Shown: piece by piece, positions 8,842 to 17,463 of the stretch
Numbering within the stretch: the stretch's first letter is position 1
Layout of the letters: each line of letters opens with the position of its first letter
Assembly (NCBI GenBank): GCA_003242895.1
Contig: QKMY01000066.1
Location: forward strand, 1 to 35,894
Source: Candidatus Margulisiibacteriota bacterium
Lineage (GTDB): Bacteria > Margulisbacteria > Riflemargulisbacteria > GWF2-39-127
Reading direction: 5' to 3'
DNA length: 35,894 nucleotides
Program-made: the position numbers and the translations under genes
The notes under the pieces: generated by a model
The model's database searches: none
What the model was told of the DNA's origin: nothing
Seen by the model: the letters and a program-made list of their open reading frames with translations, nothing else

Positions 8842-9870
8842 TTACAGAATATATGCAATATCGTTTATTAGGCGTTCTGTTGAGTCCCACCCCAAGCATG
8901 CATCAGTAATTGACTTACCATACTCATTTTCATTTGCCTTCTGCGCCCCTTCACCAATAAAACTCTCAATCATGAGCCCTTTTACCATTTTATGCAATAT
9001 TGCATTATGCTTTTTACTTCTCATAATCTCCATCGCTATTCTTGGCTGCTCCCTGTACATTTTATTCGAATTAGCATGGTTTGTATCAACAATGAGAGCG
9101 GGATTAGCAAGCGACCGGTTAGAATATAGTTCCGCAGTCCTCATTAGTTCTTCATAATGATAATTTGCAATACATTGCCCATGTTGATTAACAGCTCCAC
9201 GTAAAATTGCATGGGCTAATGGGTTTCCACTTGTTTTAACTTCATATCCGTTATAAATGAAGGCATGGGATAATTGGGCTGCTTGAATCGAATTCAACAT
9301 AACCTCAATATCTCCACTCGTTGGATTTTTCATTCCAACCGGAGTATCAAGTCCACTCACAGTCAGCCGGTGCTGCTGGTTCTCGACCGATCGCGCACCT
9401 ATAGCCGAATAACTAAGGACGTCCTCCAGATAAGGATAATTACCGGGATAAAGCATTTCATCTGCAGCAGGCAGATGAGACTCGCGCAGAGCCCTAATAT
9501 GCATTCTTCGGATGGCTTTCAAACCTTCAACTAAGTTCGGTTCTTTTTGGTGGTCTGGTTGGTGCATCATCCCTTTATAACCTTCACCGGTAGTACGCGG
9601 CTTATTGGTATAGATTCTTGGGATTAATAGCAGCTTATCTTTAACTTTTTCTTGAACATATGCTAATCGTGAAATATAATCACATACCGAATCCTCATCA
9701 TGAGCTGAACAGGGTCCAATAATTAATAGGAATATATTACTATTTCCTTCAAAAACCGACAAAATTTCTTTGTCTCGCATAGACTTCACTGTTTTTAGTT
9801 CTTTCGACAAGGGAACCATTTCAAAGATTTCATTTACACTTGGAATTTTTTGCACGTAGGTAAAACTCAT
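8842..9870 (-). CDS. aroF: 3-deoxy-7-phosphoheptulonate (DAHP) synthase, class I
   Basis: Condenses phosphoenolpyruvate and erythrose-4-phosphate, the first step to chorismate and aromatic amino acids. It is of the AroF/G/H type, with IGPCSAHD, PRIYTNKPRTTGEGYKG, AIGARSVENQQHR, PVGMKNPTSG and DTNHANSNK. About 342 residues, normal for the type. Two ATGs are possible, at 9876 and 9870. The SD GAGGAG is three bases from the first and nine from the second, so I choose 9870. I cannot tell which amino acid gives feedback inhibition. It is the last gene of the pcrA-queE-deacetylase run, 32 bases after the deacetylase stop. Confidence 0.94.
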   Translation of the reverse strand: MSFTYVQKIPSVNEIFEMVPLSKELKTVKSMRDKEILSVFEGNSNIFLLIIGPCSAHDEDSVCDYISRLAYVQEKVKDKLLLIPRIYTNKPRTTGEGYKGMMHQPDHQKEPNLVEGLKAIRRMHIRALRESHLPAADEMLYPGNYPYLEDVLSYSAIGARSVENQQHRLTVSGLDTPVGMKNPTSGDIEVMLNSIQAAQLSHAFIYNGYEVKTSGNPLAHAILRGAVNQHGQCIANYHYEELMRTAELYSNRSLANPALIVDTNHANSNKMYREQPRIAMEIMRSKKHNAILHKMVKGLMIESFIGEGAQKANENEYGKSITDACLGWDSTERLINDIAYIL

Positions 9871-9902
9871 AATCATGATCTCCTCAGTATTATCTTGATT
9901 AA

Positions 9903-10637
9903 TTAATCCAGCTTCACAAATTGTTTTTTATTATAGACTGTCTCAATCCCTAACAACTCAGATACTGTCACAAAACGAAAGCCCTTTTGTCTAAGCTTTT
10001 CGATTATGGAAGGCAATGCCTTCTCCGTGTCTTCACCACCATTATGGAATAAAATTATGTCCCCGGGTTTTGCGTTAGAAACAACTTTTTCCACAATATT
10101 TTCCCATTTATTTTCGATAATTGCTATCGGCACGTCAATATGAGGAGTGTAATCTACCGCATTAAGGCTCCAGTTAATTGTCTTAAGTCCATGAAAGTGA
10201 GCTTCCTGCAAAACCAATTGATTAAACCTGCCACCCGGCGGCCTAAAAAAAATCGGTTTAATTCCGGTAATTTTTTCTACTATCTGATTCGTTAATCGTA
10301 ACTCATTATCAATCTGAGATTTATCCATCATATCTAATCGAGTATGAGAGAAAGTGTGATTCCCGACATCATGTCCCGAACTAGCCATTCGATATACAAT
10401 ATCCTGGTTGAGCTTCACCATTTTTCCAACTACAAAAAAAGTTCCTTTAACACAATATTTATCAAGGATATCGAGAATTGGAAGTGAATACTCTGGCTTC
10501 GGTCCGTCATCAAAAGTCAATGCAACAAGAGGTGCTTTGGTCTCTGCTTTCCAGCAAGCAGAATATGGCTGCGCGAAACATACATTTGTTAGAACAATGT
10601 GCAGAAGGAAGATAGCCGGCAAGGTTCTCTTAATCAT
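9903..10637 (-). CDS. exported polysaccharide deacetylase (NodB domain)
   Basis: A carbohydrate esterase family 4 protein that removes N-acetyl groups from a polysaccharide such as peptidoglycan or chitin-like chains. It has 244 residues, with a signal peptide (about 1-22, ending CFA). The NodB motifs are TFDDGP (41-46, catalytic base and metal Asp), metal-binding His94 and His98 in GNHTFSHTR, RPPGG (132-136), and a late IILFHNGG. All catalytic positions look intact, so it is probably active in the periplasm or cell wall. The substrate is not evident. The start codon overlaps the queE stop (ATGA), so it is co-translated with cytoplasmic enzymes of unrelated role. Confidence 0.93.
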   Translation of the reverse strand: MIKRTLPAIFLLHIVLTNVCFAQPYSACWKAETKAPLVALTFDDGPKPEYSLPILDILDKYCVKGTFFVVGKMVKLNQDIVYRMASSGHDVGNHTFSHTRLDMMDKSQIDNELRLTNQIVEKITGIKPIFFRPPGGRFNQLVLQEAHFHGLKTINWSLNAVDYTPHIDVPIAIIENKWENIVEKVVSNAKPGDIILFHNGGEDTEKALPSIIEKLRQKGFRFVTVSELLGIETVYNKKQFVKLD

Positions 10638-11281
10638 TTTATTCTCATTAACTTGTGGGTTTGGGGAATAACTCGGACATCGCTCAGGTGATTTTTCGCT
10701 GTCTGATAGAACCTTAACAGATCTTCTAGGCGCGGCCCTTGTTTAATCTTGCCATAGGGTGTCACTGGCTGCAATATAAATGGAATATCCCGGCTAATTT
10801 CGGAAATTAATGAAGTAATATCAGACAATTTCTTAACATTTGTTTCTTTCCGAACAACATATTTGACAAAAACATCCTTGTCTTTTGCAATATGCAAAAA
10901 ATCAATAAATTCGTTTTCGTATCCTTCTTTGTAGTCGAGAGAAACAATATCAACCAGATCGGCAATTTCCTTAAAGTGCTGTGGCAAAGTACCGTTAGTC
11001 TCAAGATAGATAGGAAGCGGCAACAAAGGAATCAACTGCTTTATTCGATCAACTTGAAGGAGCGGCTCTCCGCCGGTTAAGGAAATCGAATGATGCCAGG
11101 ATTTGGTGAACTGCTTAACTTCTTTTGCTAATGCATCAATTTCATACTTACGTTGTTCCTGATGCTGCTCATCGCAGTAATCACAAGACAAATTACATCC
11201 GGCAAACCGAATAAAAATTTGCCTATATCCTGCATATATCCCCTCACCTTGTATCGAGCTAAAAATCTCATTTATAAGCAT
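10634..11281 (-). CDS. queE: 7-carboxy-7-deazaguanine synthase (radical SAM)
   Basis: Makes 7-carboxy-7-deazaguanine from 6-carboxytetrahydropterin in the synthesis of the tRNA base queuosine. The 215 residues begin with the QueE signature EIFSSIQGEG. The cluster motif CNLSCDYC (Cys29, Cys33, Cys36) and SLTGGEPLLQ follow. The C-terminus has FILQPVTPYG. No other que gene is in the window, so the function rests on motif similarity. Spacing is tight: one base after pcrA and a four-base overlap with the deacetylase. Confidence 0.9.
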   Translation of the reverse strand: MLINEIFSSIQGEGIYAGYRQIFIRFAGCNLSCDYCDEQHQEQRKYEIDALAKEVKQFTKSWHHSISLTGGEPLLQVDRIKQLIPLLPLPIYLETNGTLPQHFKEIADLVDIVSLDYKEGYENEFIDFLHIAKDKDVFVKYVVRKETNVKKLSDITSLISEISRDIPFILQPVTPYGKIKQGPRLEDLLRFYQTAKNHLSDVRVIPQTHKLMRIK

Positions 11282-11282
11282 A

Positions 11283-13472
11283 TTATACTTTTTCTATAGG
11301 CGCATATTTTAACATCAATGTTCTTTCTTCATCAGTGAATCTGATCGTCAATGTTGTATTAATTCCACTTCCATATAAATAGGTAACACAACCTCTGCCA
11401 AAGGTCGGATGAAGGACCTGGTCCCCAACACTATATCCACCTTCAGCCATATTGTCTTTTTCTTTATATTTCTCACTATCTCTCTTAGGAGAAAAAGATA
11501 TTCCCGAAGCAGCAATAAAATTATACTTCTTGTCATTTGTTGCTAATTTAGGGCTATTTTCTTCTTTTAGGTTCTCTTTAGAAATTTCCTTTATAAAGCG
11601 GGATATTTCGTTCGAAGCCGTATTCCCAAAAATTGTCCGTGTGATAACCGAACTCATGAACAGCAGACTTTTCGCTCGTGTCATCCCCACATAGCATAGC
11701 CGTCGCTCTTCTTCAATCTCATCTAATTCAAATAAAGACCGGAAATGGGGTAGCAACCCTTCTTCCATCCCTACCATGAATACAACCGGGAATTCAAGTC
11801 CTTTGGCACTGTGGAGAGTCATAAGCGTTACCACATCTTTATCAGAATCAGCCTCATCAATATCAGAAACAAGAGAAACGCTCATAAGAAAGTCTTCAAG
11901 AGTCGCTCCATCGTGTTCTCTTGCAACACTGACTAATTCCATAATATTTTCTGTTCTATCCTGATACTCTTTATCTTCTTGTGCAGAAAGGGCATCCAAA
12001 TATCCGGTTTTTTCTACAACTAACTCAATAAACTCTGACAAAGAATACGTTTGGGATGCCAAAGCACTTTGAAGCTCTTTAATTATCTTGTAAAAATCTT
12101 TCGCTGCTAGTGCAGCTTTTCCCTTCAAAACGTCAGTTACATTCAAGGCTTCGAACATCAGTGTCTGTCGCTCTTTTGCAAATTGCTCAAGTTTCGCAAT
12201 AGAAGTATTCCCGATACCCCTATTCGTACTGGCAAGAGCACGTAACAAACTGTAGTTATCATTCATATTATAAATAAGTCGCAAATATGCAAGAATATCT
12301 TTAATTTCTTTTCGTTCATAAAACTTAAAAGCTCCAATAATCTGGTACTTAATATTCTTGTACATAAAAACATCTTCAATTACTCGACTCTGTGCATTCG
12401 TTCGATAAAGAATAACAAAGTCTTTTAATGAATAATTATTTTCATTCATTAATAATTCAATCTGCTCAGCGACATAAGCAGCTTCTTCCCGCTCATTTAT
12501 TCCTCGATAGTGAACAACTTGTTCGTTTTCAGGATTTTCCGTCCACAGATTTTTGTCTTTTCTTTCGCTGTTATTTTTAATAACATCGTTTGCCGCTTTG
12601 AGAATATTAGGAGTAGACCTATAATTCTGTTCCAGCATGATGGTTTTCGCAGCAGGAAAATCCTTTTCAAAATTAAGGATATTCTTGCTATTTGCCCCTC
12701 GCCAGCTATAAATATTCTGATCACCATCGCCTACTGCACAAATATTATTATGTTTAGCCGCGAGCATGTGGACAATAGAATACTGGCATACGTTAGTATC
12801 TTGATACTCATCGACCAGTACGTATTTAAATCGTTCCTGATAATTGCGTAAAATATCCGGACGTTTTTTGAATAACTCAACCGTATAATATAAAATATCA
12901 TCAAAATCGAGAGCATTTTGCTGCCGAAGGACCGATTGATATGCCGGATATATTAACCCGACTTTTTTGGAAAAAACGTCATAAGCCGCCGAGACATAAT
13001 TTTCTGGCGCAACTAGTTCATTCTTAGCTGAAGAAATTGAAGATAATATTGAGTTTGGCTTAAATTGCTTATCATCGATATCTAATTCCTTAAGGATTTT
13101 CTTTATAATGCTTAATTGGTCCGAAGTATCGTAAATGACAAAATTCTTTGGCAAGCCGACATTCTCACTTTCAGTGCGCAGTATACGTACGCATGCAGCA
13201 TGAAAGGTATTGACCCACATCGCGTTAATCTCTTTTTCAGGAATAATACCGCTCAGGAGTTTAAGCACCCTGGCCTTCATTTCTTTTGCGGCCTTATTGG
13301 TAAAAGTAACAGCAAATATTTGTGAAGGATATGCTGTTTTCTGACTAAGCAGATAAGCAATCCTATGGGTTAAAACCTGTGTCTTGCCCGAACCTGCACC
13401 GGCAATTATCAAAACCGGTCCGGCGGTGGCCAAGACAGCTTCTTTTTGTTTATTATTTAGTCGTGAAAGCAT
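11283..13472 (-). CDS. pcrA: ATP-dependent DNA helicase PcrA/UvrD
   Basis: A superfamily 1A 3'-5' helicase acting in nucleotide excision repair, mismatch repair and removal of stalled complexes. Helicase motifs appear in order: Q motif LNNKQKEAV, Walker A AGAGSGKT, Ia TFTNKAAKEMK, II VDEYQDTN, III GDGDQNIYSWRGA, IV EQNYRST, V LMTLHSAKGLEFPVVF and VI EEERRLCYVGMTRAK. The C-terminal extension ends in the Tudor-like domain typical of PcrA (GDQVLHPTFGRG). About 729 residues from the ATG at 13472; an in-frame GTG at 13487 is an alternative, and neither has a clear SD. It is the first gene of a minus-strand run with queE, the deacetylase and DAHP synthase. Confidence 0.95.
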   Translation of the reverse strand: MLSRLNNKQKEAVLATAGPVLIIAGAGSGKTQVLTHRIAYLLSQKTAYPSQIFAVTFTNKAAKEMKARVLKLLSGIIPEKEINAMWVNTFHAACVRILRTESENVGLPKNFVIYDTSDQLSIIKKILKELDIDDKQFKPNSILSSISSAKNELVAPENYVSAAYDVFSKKVGLIYPAYQSVLRQQNALDFDDILYYTVELFKKRPDILRNYQERFKYVLVDEYQDTNVCQYSIVHMLAAKHNNICAVGDGDQNIYSWRGANSKNILNFEKDFPAAKTIMLEQNYRSTPNILKAANDVIKNNSERKDKNLWTENPENEQVVHYRGINEREEAAYVAEQIELLMNENNYSLKDFVILYRTNAQSRVIEDVFMYKNIKYQIIGAFKFYERKEIKDILAYLRLIYNMNDNYSLLRALASTNRGIGNTSIAKLEQFAKERQTLMFEALNVTDVLKGKAALAAKDFYKIIKELQSALASQTYSLSEFIELVVEKTGYLDALSAQEDKEYQDRTENIMELVSVAREHDGATLEDFLMSVSLVSDIDEADSDKDVVTLMTLHSAKGLEFPVVFMVGMEEGLLPHFRSLFELDEIEEERRLCYVGMTRAKSLLFMSSVITRTIFGNTASNEISRFIKEISKENLKEENSPKLATNDKKYNFIAASGISFSPKRDSEKYKEKDNMAEGGYSVGDQVLHPTFGRGCVTYLYGSGINTTLTIRFTDEERTLMLKYAPIEKV

Positions 13473-13632
13473 AGCCGTATAATACACTAAGAGCCAGATT
13501 TATACAAACGAGTTTATATGATTATTGTAGTTTACAAAGGCTATTAGCGTTTGATATTTATTCTTTTTTTTCTCACTGACAAAAACCAACAAATTCAGCA
13601 ATTTCTTAGGTCTAAAACTCTATAAAATTGTC

Positions 13633-13661
13633 CAGACACCCGAATATGAGAATGGTACAAT
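13633..13661 (+). promoter_or_regulatory. putative promoter of cca
   Basis: CAGACA (13633-13638) and TACAAT (13656-13661) are spaced by 17 bases. The start would be near 13668, immediately before GAGAGGAGG (13671-13679), the strong SD of cca. The leader is therefore very short. Confidence 0.4.
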
Positions 13662-13684
13662 AGGATAACTGAGAGGAGGCAACT

Positions 13685-14737
13685 ATGAAGGTAATCATTC
13701 CTGATTACTTAAAAAATATTATTGCCCGATTTATTGATCAAGGCTTTGATATCTATCTTGTCGGAGGTTCCCTTCGGGATATTATTCTCGGTTGCGAGGT
13801 CCAAGACTTTGACCTTGCTACCAATGCACTTCCGGATACGGTTTCAGGACTATTTTCCAAAACTGTCAATGTCGGGAAAAATTACGGAACAATTATAGTT
13901 GTTTCACAGGGACACAACATCGAAGTAACTACCTTGCGAAAAGAAAGCGGATACACTGACGCCAGACATCCTGAAACCGTTATATTTTGCAACGACATCT
14001 TCGAGGATCTCAGCCGCAGAGACTTTACTATGAATGCAATTGCCTATGATTTCAAAACAGGAAGAATAATTGATCCATTTAATGGACAGGAGGCTATCAG
14101 GGAACATGTCATAACCTGTGTAGGCAACCCAAAAGAACGGCTCAAAGAAGATACCTTAAGAATTTTTCGAGCAGCCAGATTTTCGGCGCAATTGGGATTT
14201 TCCATAGAACGTACGACACTCGCTGCCTTGCAAGAGCTATCACCTCACGTACAGCTCCCGGCAGCAGAACGAATTAAAACTGAACTGATCAAGCTATGTA
14301 AAGGGGCAAACTTCAAACAAGGACTCCATTATTTGTATGAATGGGGACTGTTTAGCCGTTTAATAGCGGCAGACCTCTCTTCTTTTCCTGAACGCATTAC
14401 AAACATACCCGAAACATTCGACCTTTGCCAGCGAATTGCCTGCTTTTTTTCCACACTACCCCGGCAAGAAATTGATGAGACATTAGAAAAGCTAAGATTT
14501 ACCAGAAAAGAAATAAAGACAATTAAGGGCTTGATAAACAACAATTTCGACTATAACTTATCAGCCTTAACAGTAAAAAGTCTGGATATAACAGGACAGG
14601 AGATAAAAGACTTAGGATTTGACGGGCCAATAATCGGAAAAATCCAACAATTTCTTCTCGCTGAGATAAAATCAAAAAAAATTGAGAATCAAAAAGATAT
14701 TTTGCTAGCTATTATAAGAAAAAGCTATCTGGAATAA
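13685..14737 (+). CDS. cca: CCA tRNA nucleotidyltransferase / poly(A) polymerase family protein
   Basis: Adds or repairs the 3' CCA end of tRNAs; some members add only A residues or poly(A). It is a class II nucleotidyltransferase with YLVGGSLRDIILG and DFDLATNA holding the two metal-binding Asp residues. RRDFTMNAIAYD, DPFNGQEAIREHVI and EDTLRIFRAARFSAQLGF follow. The 350 residues are shorter than the usual 400-450; a C-terminal HD domain is not apparent. A strong SD (GAGGAGG) is five bases before the ATG. The 3' end overlaps that of the convergent ROK kinase by 13 bases. Confidence 0.9.
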   Translation: MKVIIPDYLKNIIARFIDQGFDIYLVGGSLRDIILGCEVQDFDLATNALPDTVSGLFSKTVNVGKNYGTIIVVSQGHNIEVTTLRKESGYTDARHPETVIFCNDIFEDLSRRDFTMNAIAYDFKTGRIIDPFNGQEAIREHVITCVGNPKERLKEDTLRIFRAARFSAQLGFSIERTTLAALQELSPHVQLPAAERIKTELIKLCKGANFKQGLHYLYEWGLFSRLIAADLSSFPERITNIPETFDLCQRIACFFSTLPRQEIDETLEKLRFTRKEIKTIKGLINNNFDYNLSALTVKSLDITGQEIKDLGFDGPIIGKIQQFLLAEIKSKKIENQKDILLAIIRKSYLE

Positions 14738-15657
14738 CCGGTATTTGCAGCTACATCCAGCGCGATTTTAGCCGCACCTATGATACCCGCATGATCACCC
14801 AATTTAGCTGTCATGATGGCCGCCTTATTATAGCTTATTTCCTTAACTTTTTTTTTAATTTTAGGAAGTATATATTCACTACAGGCCTCAACAACTCCGC
14901 CACCCAGGATAACAAGTTCCGGATTCAGTAGCGCAGTCAGATTTGAGATACCAACAGCGAGATAAGAAGATACCCGTTTAAGTTCTTTTTTTACAATAGG
15001 ATTTTTATCTTTTATTGCTGATGCCAAATATGAACTTTTAACTATCGATCCACCTGGCACATCGATTCCTGCAGCAATAAGATTCTTTGTAATATTAACC
15101 TTACCGACATAAGCCTCTAAACATCCATTATTCCCGCAGCTGCATTTTGGACCTTCGGGATTAAGGATCATGTGACCAACTTCACCAGCTAGTTTATGCG
15201 TTCCAAGCCAGATACGTCCATCAACTATCACAGCTCCCCCGACCCCCGTACCGACAAAAATACCGACGACGTCTTTTCTCCCTCTCCCTGAACCTTTCCA
15301 GGTCTCGCCAATAATACCGGCATTAACATCATTTGTGATAACAACCGTCGTTTGTAATGCATCTTGGAAAATTGCTTTTAACGGAACATTCCTCCACCCT
15401 AAATTAGGGGCAAAAACAACCATACCATCTTCAGGCTTAACTAATCCGGGAACACCGATTCCAATTCCTTTGATGTCACCGATTGAAACAGATTCTTTTC
15501 GTAATAATACGCTTATTGAATCTTTTATTTGGCCAACTAATCTTTCATATGGTTCTTGCGCATCTGTTTTTATTTTTACAGTGGAGACAACCTGACCCTG
15601 TGCAGAAACCAGCCCTGCCAATATTTTTGTTCCCCCTATATCTACACCAAGGTACAT
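14725..15657 (-). CDS. ROK-family glucokinase
   Basis: A sugar kinase, most likely ATP-dependent glucokinase, feeding glycolysis. The 310 residues show the N-terminal phosphate loop MYLGVDIGGTKI, GIGVPGLV, TNDVNAG (catalytic Asp), GTGVGGAVIVDG and the ROK signature GEVGHM. The zinc motif CSCGNNGCLE follows (three Cys plus the preceding His). There is no N-terminal winged helix, so it is a kinase rather than a repressor. Specificity for glucose over N-acetylhexosamines cannot be settled by eye. It follows the PC4-like gene by 13 bases and is last in the long minus-strand run. Confidence 0.88.
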   Translation of the reverse strand: MYLGVDIGGTKILAGLVSAQGQVVSTVKIKTDAQEPYERLVGQIKDSISVLLRKESVSIGDIKGIGIGVPGLVKPEDGMVVFAPNLGWRNVPLKAIFQDALQTTVVITNDVNAGIIGETWKGSGRGRKDVVGIFVGTGVGGAVIVDGRIWLGTHKLAGEVGHMILNPEGPKCSCGNNGCLEAYVGKVNITKNLIAAGIDVPGGSIVKSSYLASAIKDKNPIVKKELKRVSSYLAVGISNLTALLNPELVILGGGVVEACSEYILPKIKKKVKEISYNKAAIMTAKLGDHAGIIGAAKIALDVAANTGYSR

Positions 15658-15670
15658 ACAACTCTCTTAT

Positions 15671-15910
15671 CTATTCTTTCTTAACTTTCGTATCTATCTC
15701 GACTTTCTTCAACATATCCATTAATTCCGGCAAAAACTCCACGCTTAAACGAACACCCTTTTTGGTAGGCTTCCACTCATCTCCATCATCGACATAGTAC
15801 TCTCTAATATCAAAATAATGGTTGTTCCGCCACTCTGTTGTGGTAACAACGTATCGAGATTTGTTATTCTTCTCTATAAACCCTATTTCTTTAATCTGAT
15901 TGTCCGACAT
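15671..15910 (-). CDS. PC4/YdbC-like ssDNA-binding protein
   Basis: A 79-residue protein resembling the bacterial branch of the transcriptional coactivator p15 (PC4) family. The key stretch is SRYVVTTTEWRNNHYFDIRE followed by DEWKPTKKGVRL, which matches the beta-sheet that grips single-stranded nucleic acid in PC4 and YdbC. A C-terminal helix (about 56-72) would form the dimer. The start is secure, with AAAGGAGG seven bases before the ATG. The probable role is single-stranded DNA or RNA binding in transcription or repair; the cellular target is unknown. It lies 13 bases before the ROK kinase. Confidence 0.78.
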   Translation of the reverse strand: MSDNQIKEIGFIEKNNKSRYVVTTTEWRNNHYFDIREYYVDDGDEWKPTKKGVRLSVEFLPELMDMLKKVEIDTKVKKE

Positions 15911-16004
15911 ATGTTTCCTCCTTTATTACTCAATAAAATAATAGCCTCGCCTACCCCAGCAAGTTATTTTGGGAGTCATAATACCTTCCCTTGTAAACTT
16001 ACTA

Positions 16005-16853
16005 TTATTCAATCAAAAGAGTAAAATCAAAATTCTTCGCCGAATGAGTTATTGCGCCGACCGAAATTCTGTCGACTCCGGTCATAGCTATACCCCTCAC
16101 ATTCTCAATGTTAACATTTCCAGAGGCCTCAATTAAAATATTATAATTATTTTTTTTACACATTTCAACTGCTTTTATTATAGTATCTATGGACATATTA
16201 TCGAGCAACACCATATCAGGTTCGAGGGGCAAAGCTTCTTCAAGCTGTTGAATATCGGTTATCTCAATCTGAATAAATGCTGCACGCGCAGCAAATTGCT
16301 TGGCTTTTTCCAGAGCTTTTGACACACTTCCGGCAGCATTAATATGGTTCTCTTTAATGAGTATCGCATCCCAAAGGCCAATACGATGATTTGTTCCTCC
16401 GCCAATTGCTACAGCGTATTTATCTAGTTTCCGCCATCCCGGAATCGTCTTTCTTGTGTCACAGATACAAGCGATAGTCCCCTTAATCATGTCCACATAG
16501 GTTCTCGTTTCAGTCGCTATCCCAGATAACCTCGACAGAAAGTTAAGAACTGTACGCTCTGCCATTAAGATAGATCGGGTTTTCCCTTCGACAGTCATTA
16601 TAACTACGCCACTATCTACAATCTGACCATCGCAAATAGCAGTTATAACGCTTAATGTCGGGTCTATTTCGAAAAAAACGTGAAGAGCGATATCAACACC
16701 GCATATAACGCCAGCTTGTTTTGTTTTAATGATAGCTCTGCTAACACTATCGTCCGGAATAGTCGCCTGAGATGTAATATCTCCACTCTTAACATCCTCT
16801 AATAATGCCATAGCTACCAGACTTTGATAATCTCGTACTTCTATCTTCGACAT
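16005..16853 (-). CDS. nadC: nicotinate-nucleotide diphosphorylase (carboxylating)
   Basis: Quinolinate phosphoribosyltransferase, which makes nicotinate mononucleotide in de novo NAD synthesis. The open frame extends to 16910, but the ATG at 16853 (MSKIEVRDYQSL) gives the family length of about 282 residues. Conserved segments are LLEDVKSGDITSQA, RTVLNFLSRLSGIAT, CDTRKTIPGWRKLDKYAV, GGGTNHRIGLWDAILIKENH, ILIEASGNVN and DRISVGAITHS. The SD is weak (AAGGA about 13 bases upstream), so the start is only fairly certain. nadA and nadB are not in the window. It sits 69 bases after the NYN gene on the same strand. Confidence 0.93.
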   Translation of the reverse strand: MSKIEVRDYQSLVAMALLEDVKSGDITSQATIPDDSVSRAIIKTKQAGVICGVDIALHVFFEIDPTLSVITAICDGQIVDSGVVIMTVEGKTRSILMAERTVLNFLSRLSGIATETRTYVDMIKGTIACICDTRKTIPGWRKLDKYAVAIGGGTNHRIGLWDAILIKENHINAAGSVSKALEKAKQFAARAAFIQIEITDIQQLEEALPLEPDMVLLDNMSIDTIIKAVEMCKKNNYNILIEASGNVNIENVRGIAMTGVDRISVGAITHSAKNFDFTLLIE

Positions 16854-16921
16854 AACGATCTTCAATTCCTTTCTCAATCTTGCTATAACGTAGAAAACAA
16901 GCCTATGCAAGTGTAAAACAA

Positions 16922-17413
16922 CTAATCATAATAAAGCAAATCTTTATCGATCGGACAATAATAATTAGCAACTGAAATTAATTCGGAGGCTGTACTTTTA
17001 GGAAAAGAGGCTACCTCTACAATAGCGCCTCTCCCTTTTAACATCGTTGTTAAATCAACGAAATCCCCATCACCGCTCACAAGCACTATGACATCCAATC
17101 GGTCGGACATCGAAATAGTATCGATCGCAATACCCATATCCCAATCACCCTTGGAAGATCCATCAGGCCTGACCCTCAATTGCTTAATTTTTATTTCATA
17201 CCCATTTCGCTGGAGCATTTCCAGAAAATGGGATTGATCGATTTCCGGAGTTTGCACGATATAAGCAATTGCCCGAATCAGTTTACGCTTAGAATTTAGT
17301 TTATCAAGTAATTTTTCAAAATTAACCCTTGCTTTATACTGGTATTTTGCAGAGTAGAATAAATTCTGCACATCAACAAAAATACCTACTCTCTGATTTC
17401 TTTTATAATTCAT
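16922..17413 (-). CDS. NYN-domain (LabA/DUF88-like) putative RNase
   Basis: A 163-residue single-domain protein of the NYN branch of the PIN-like nuclease fold. Acidic and Asn residues at the expected places are GIFVDVQNLF, KGDWDMGIAID and VSGDGDFVDL. This pattern coordinates a metal ion in nucleases of this family, so RNA cleavage is the likely activity; the substrate is unknown. The C-terminal half contains AVxVASFPKS-like LabA features. GAGGT lies before the ATG. It is 50 bases downstream of the GspE-like gene. Confidence 0.85.
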   Translation of the reverse strand: MNYKRNQRVGIFVDVQNLFYSAKYQYKARVNFEKLLDKLNSKRKLIRAIAYIVQTPEIDQSHFLEMLQRNGYEIKIKQLRVRPDGSSKGDWDMGIAIDTISMSDRLDVIVLVSGDGDFVDLTTMLKGRGAIVEVASFPKSTASELISVANYYCPIDKDLLYYD

Positions 17414-17463
17414 ATATCGACCTCAACGTGCTAATTATTAATATTTATTTATGTATTTTTAAC

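Noticed and set aside
8777-9157. 126-codon plus-strand frame over the end of the DAHP synthase gene
   Set aside because: It is antisense to a strongly conserved enzyme, with no SD and no motif. A shadow frame.
16854-16910. Upstream extension of nadC by 19 codons
   Set aside because: The extra residues are not seen in the family. The shorter form has the normal length, although its SD is weak.
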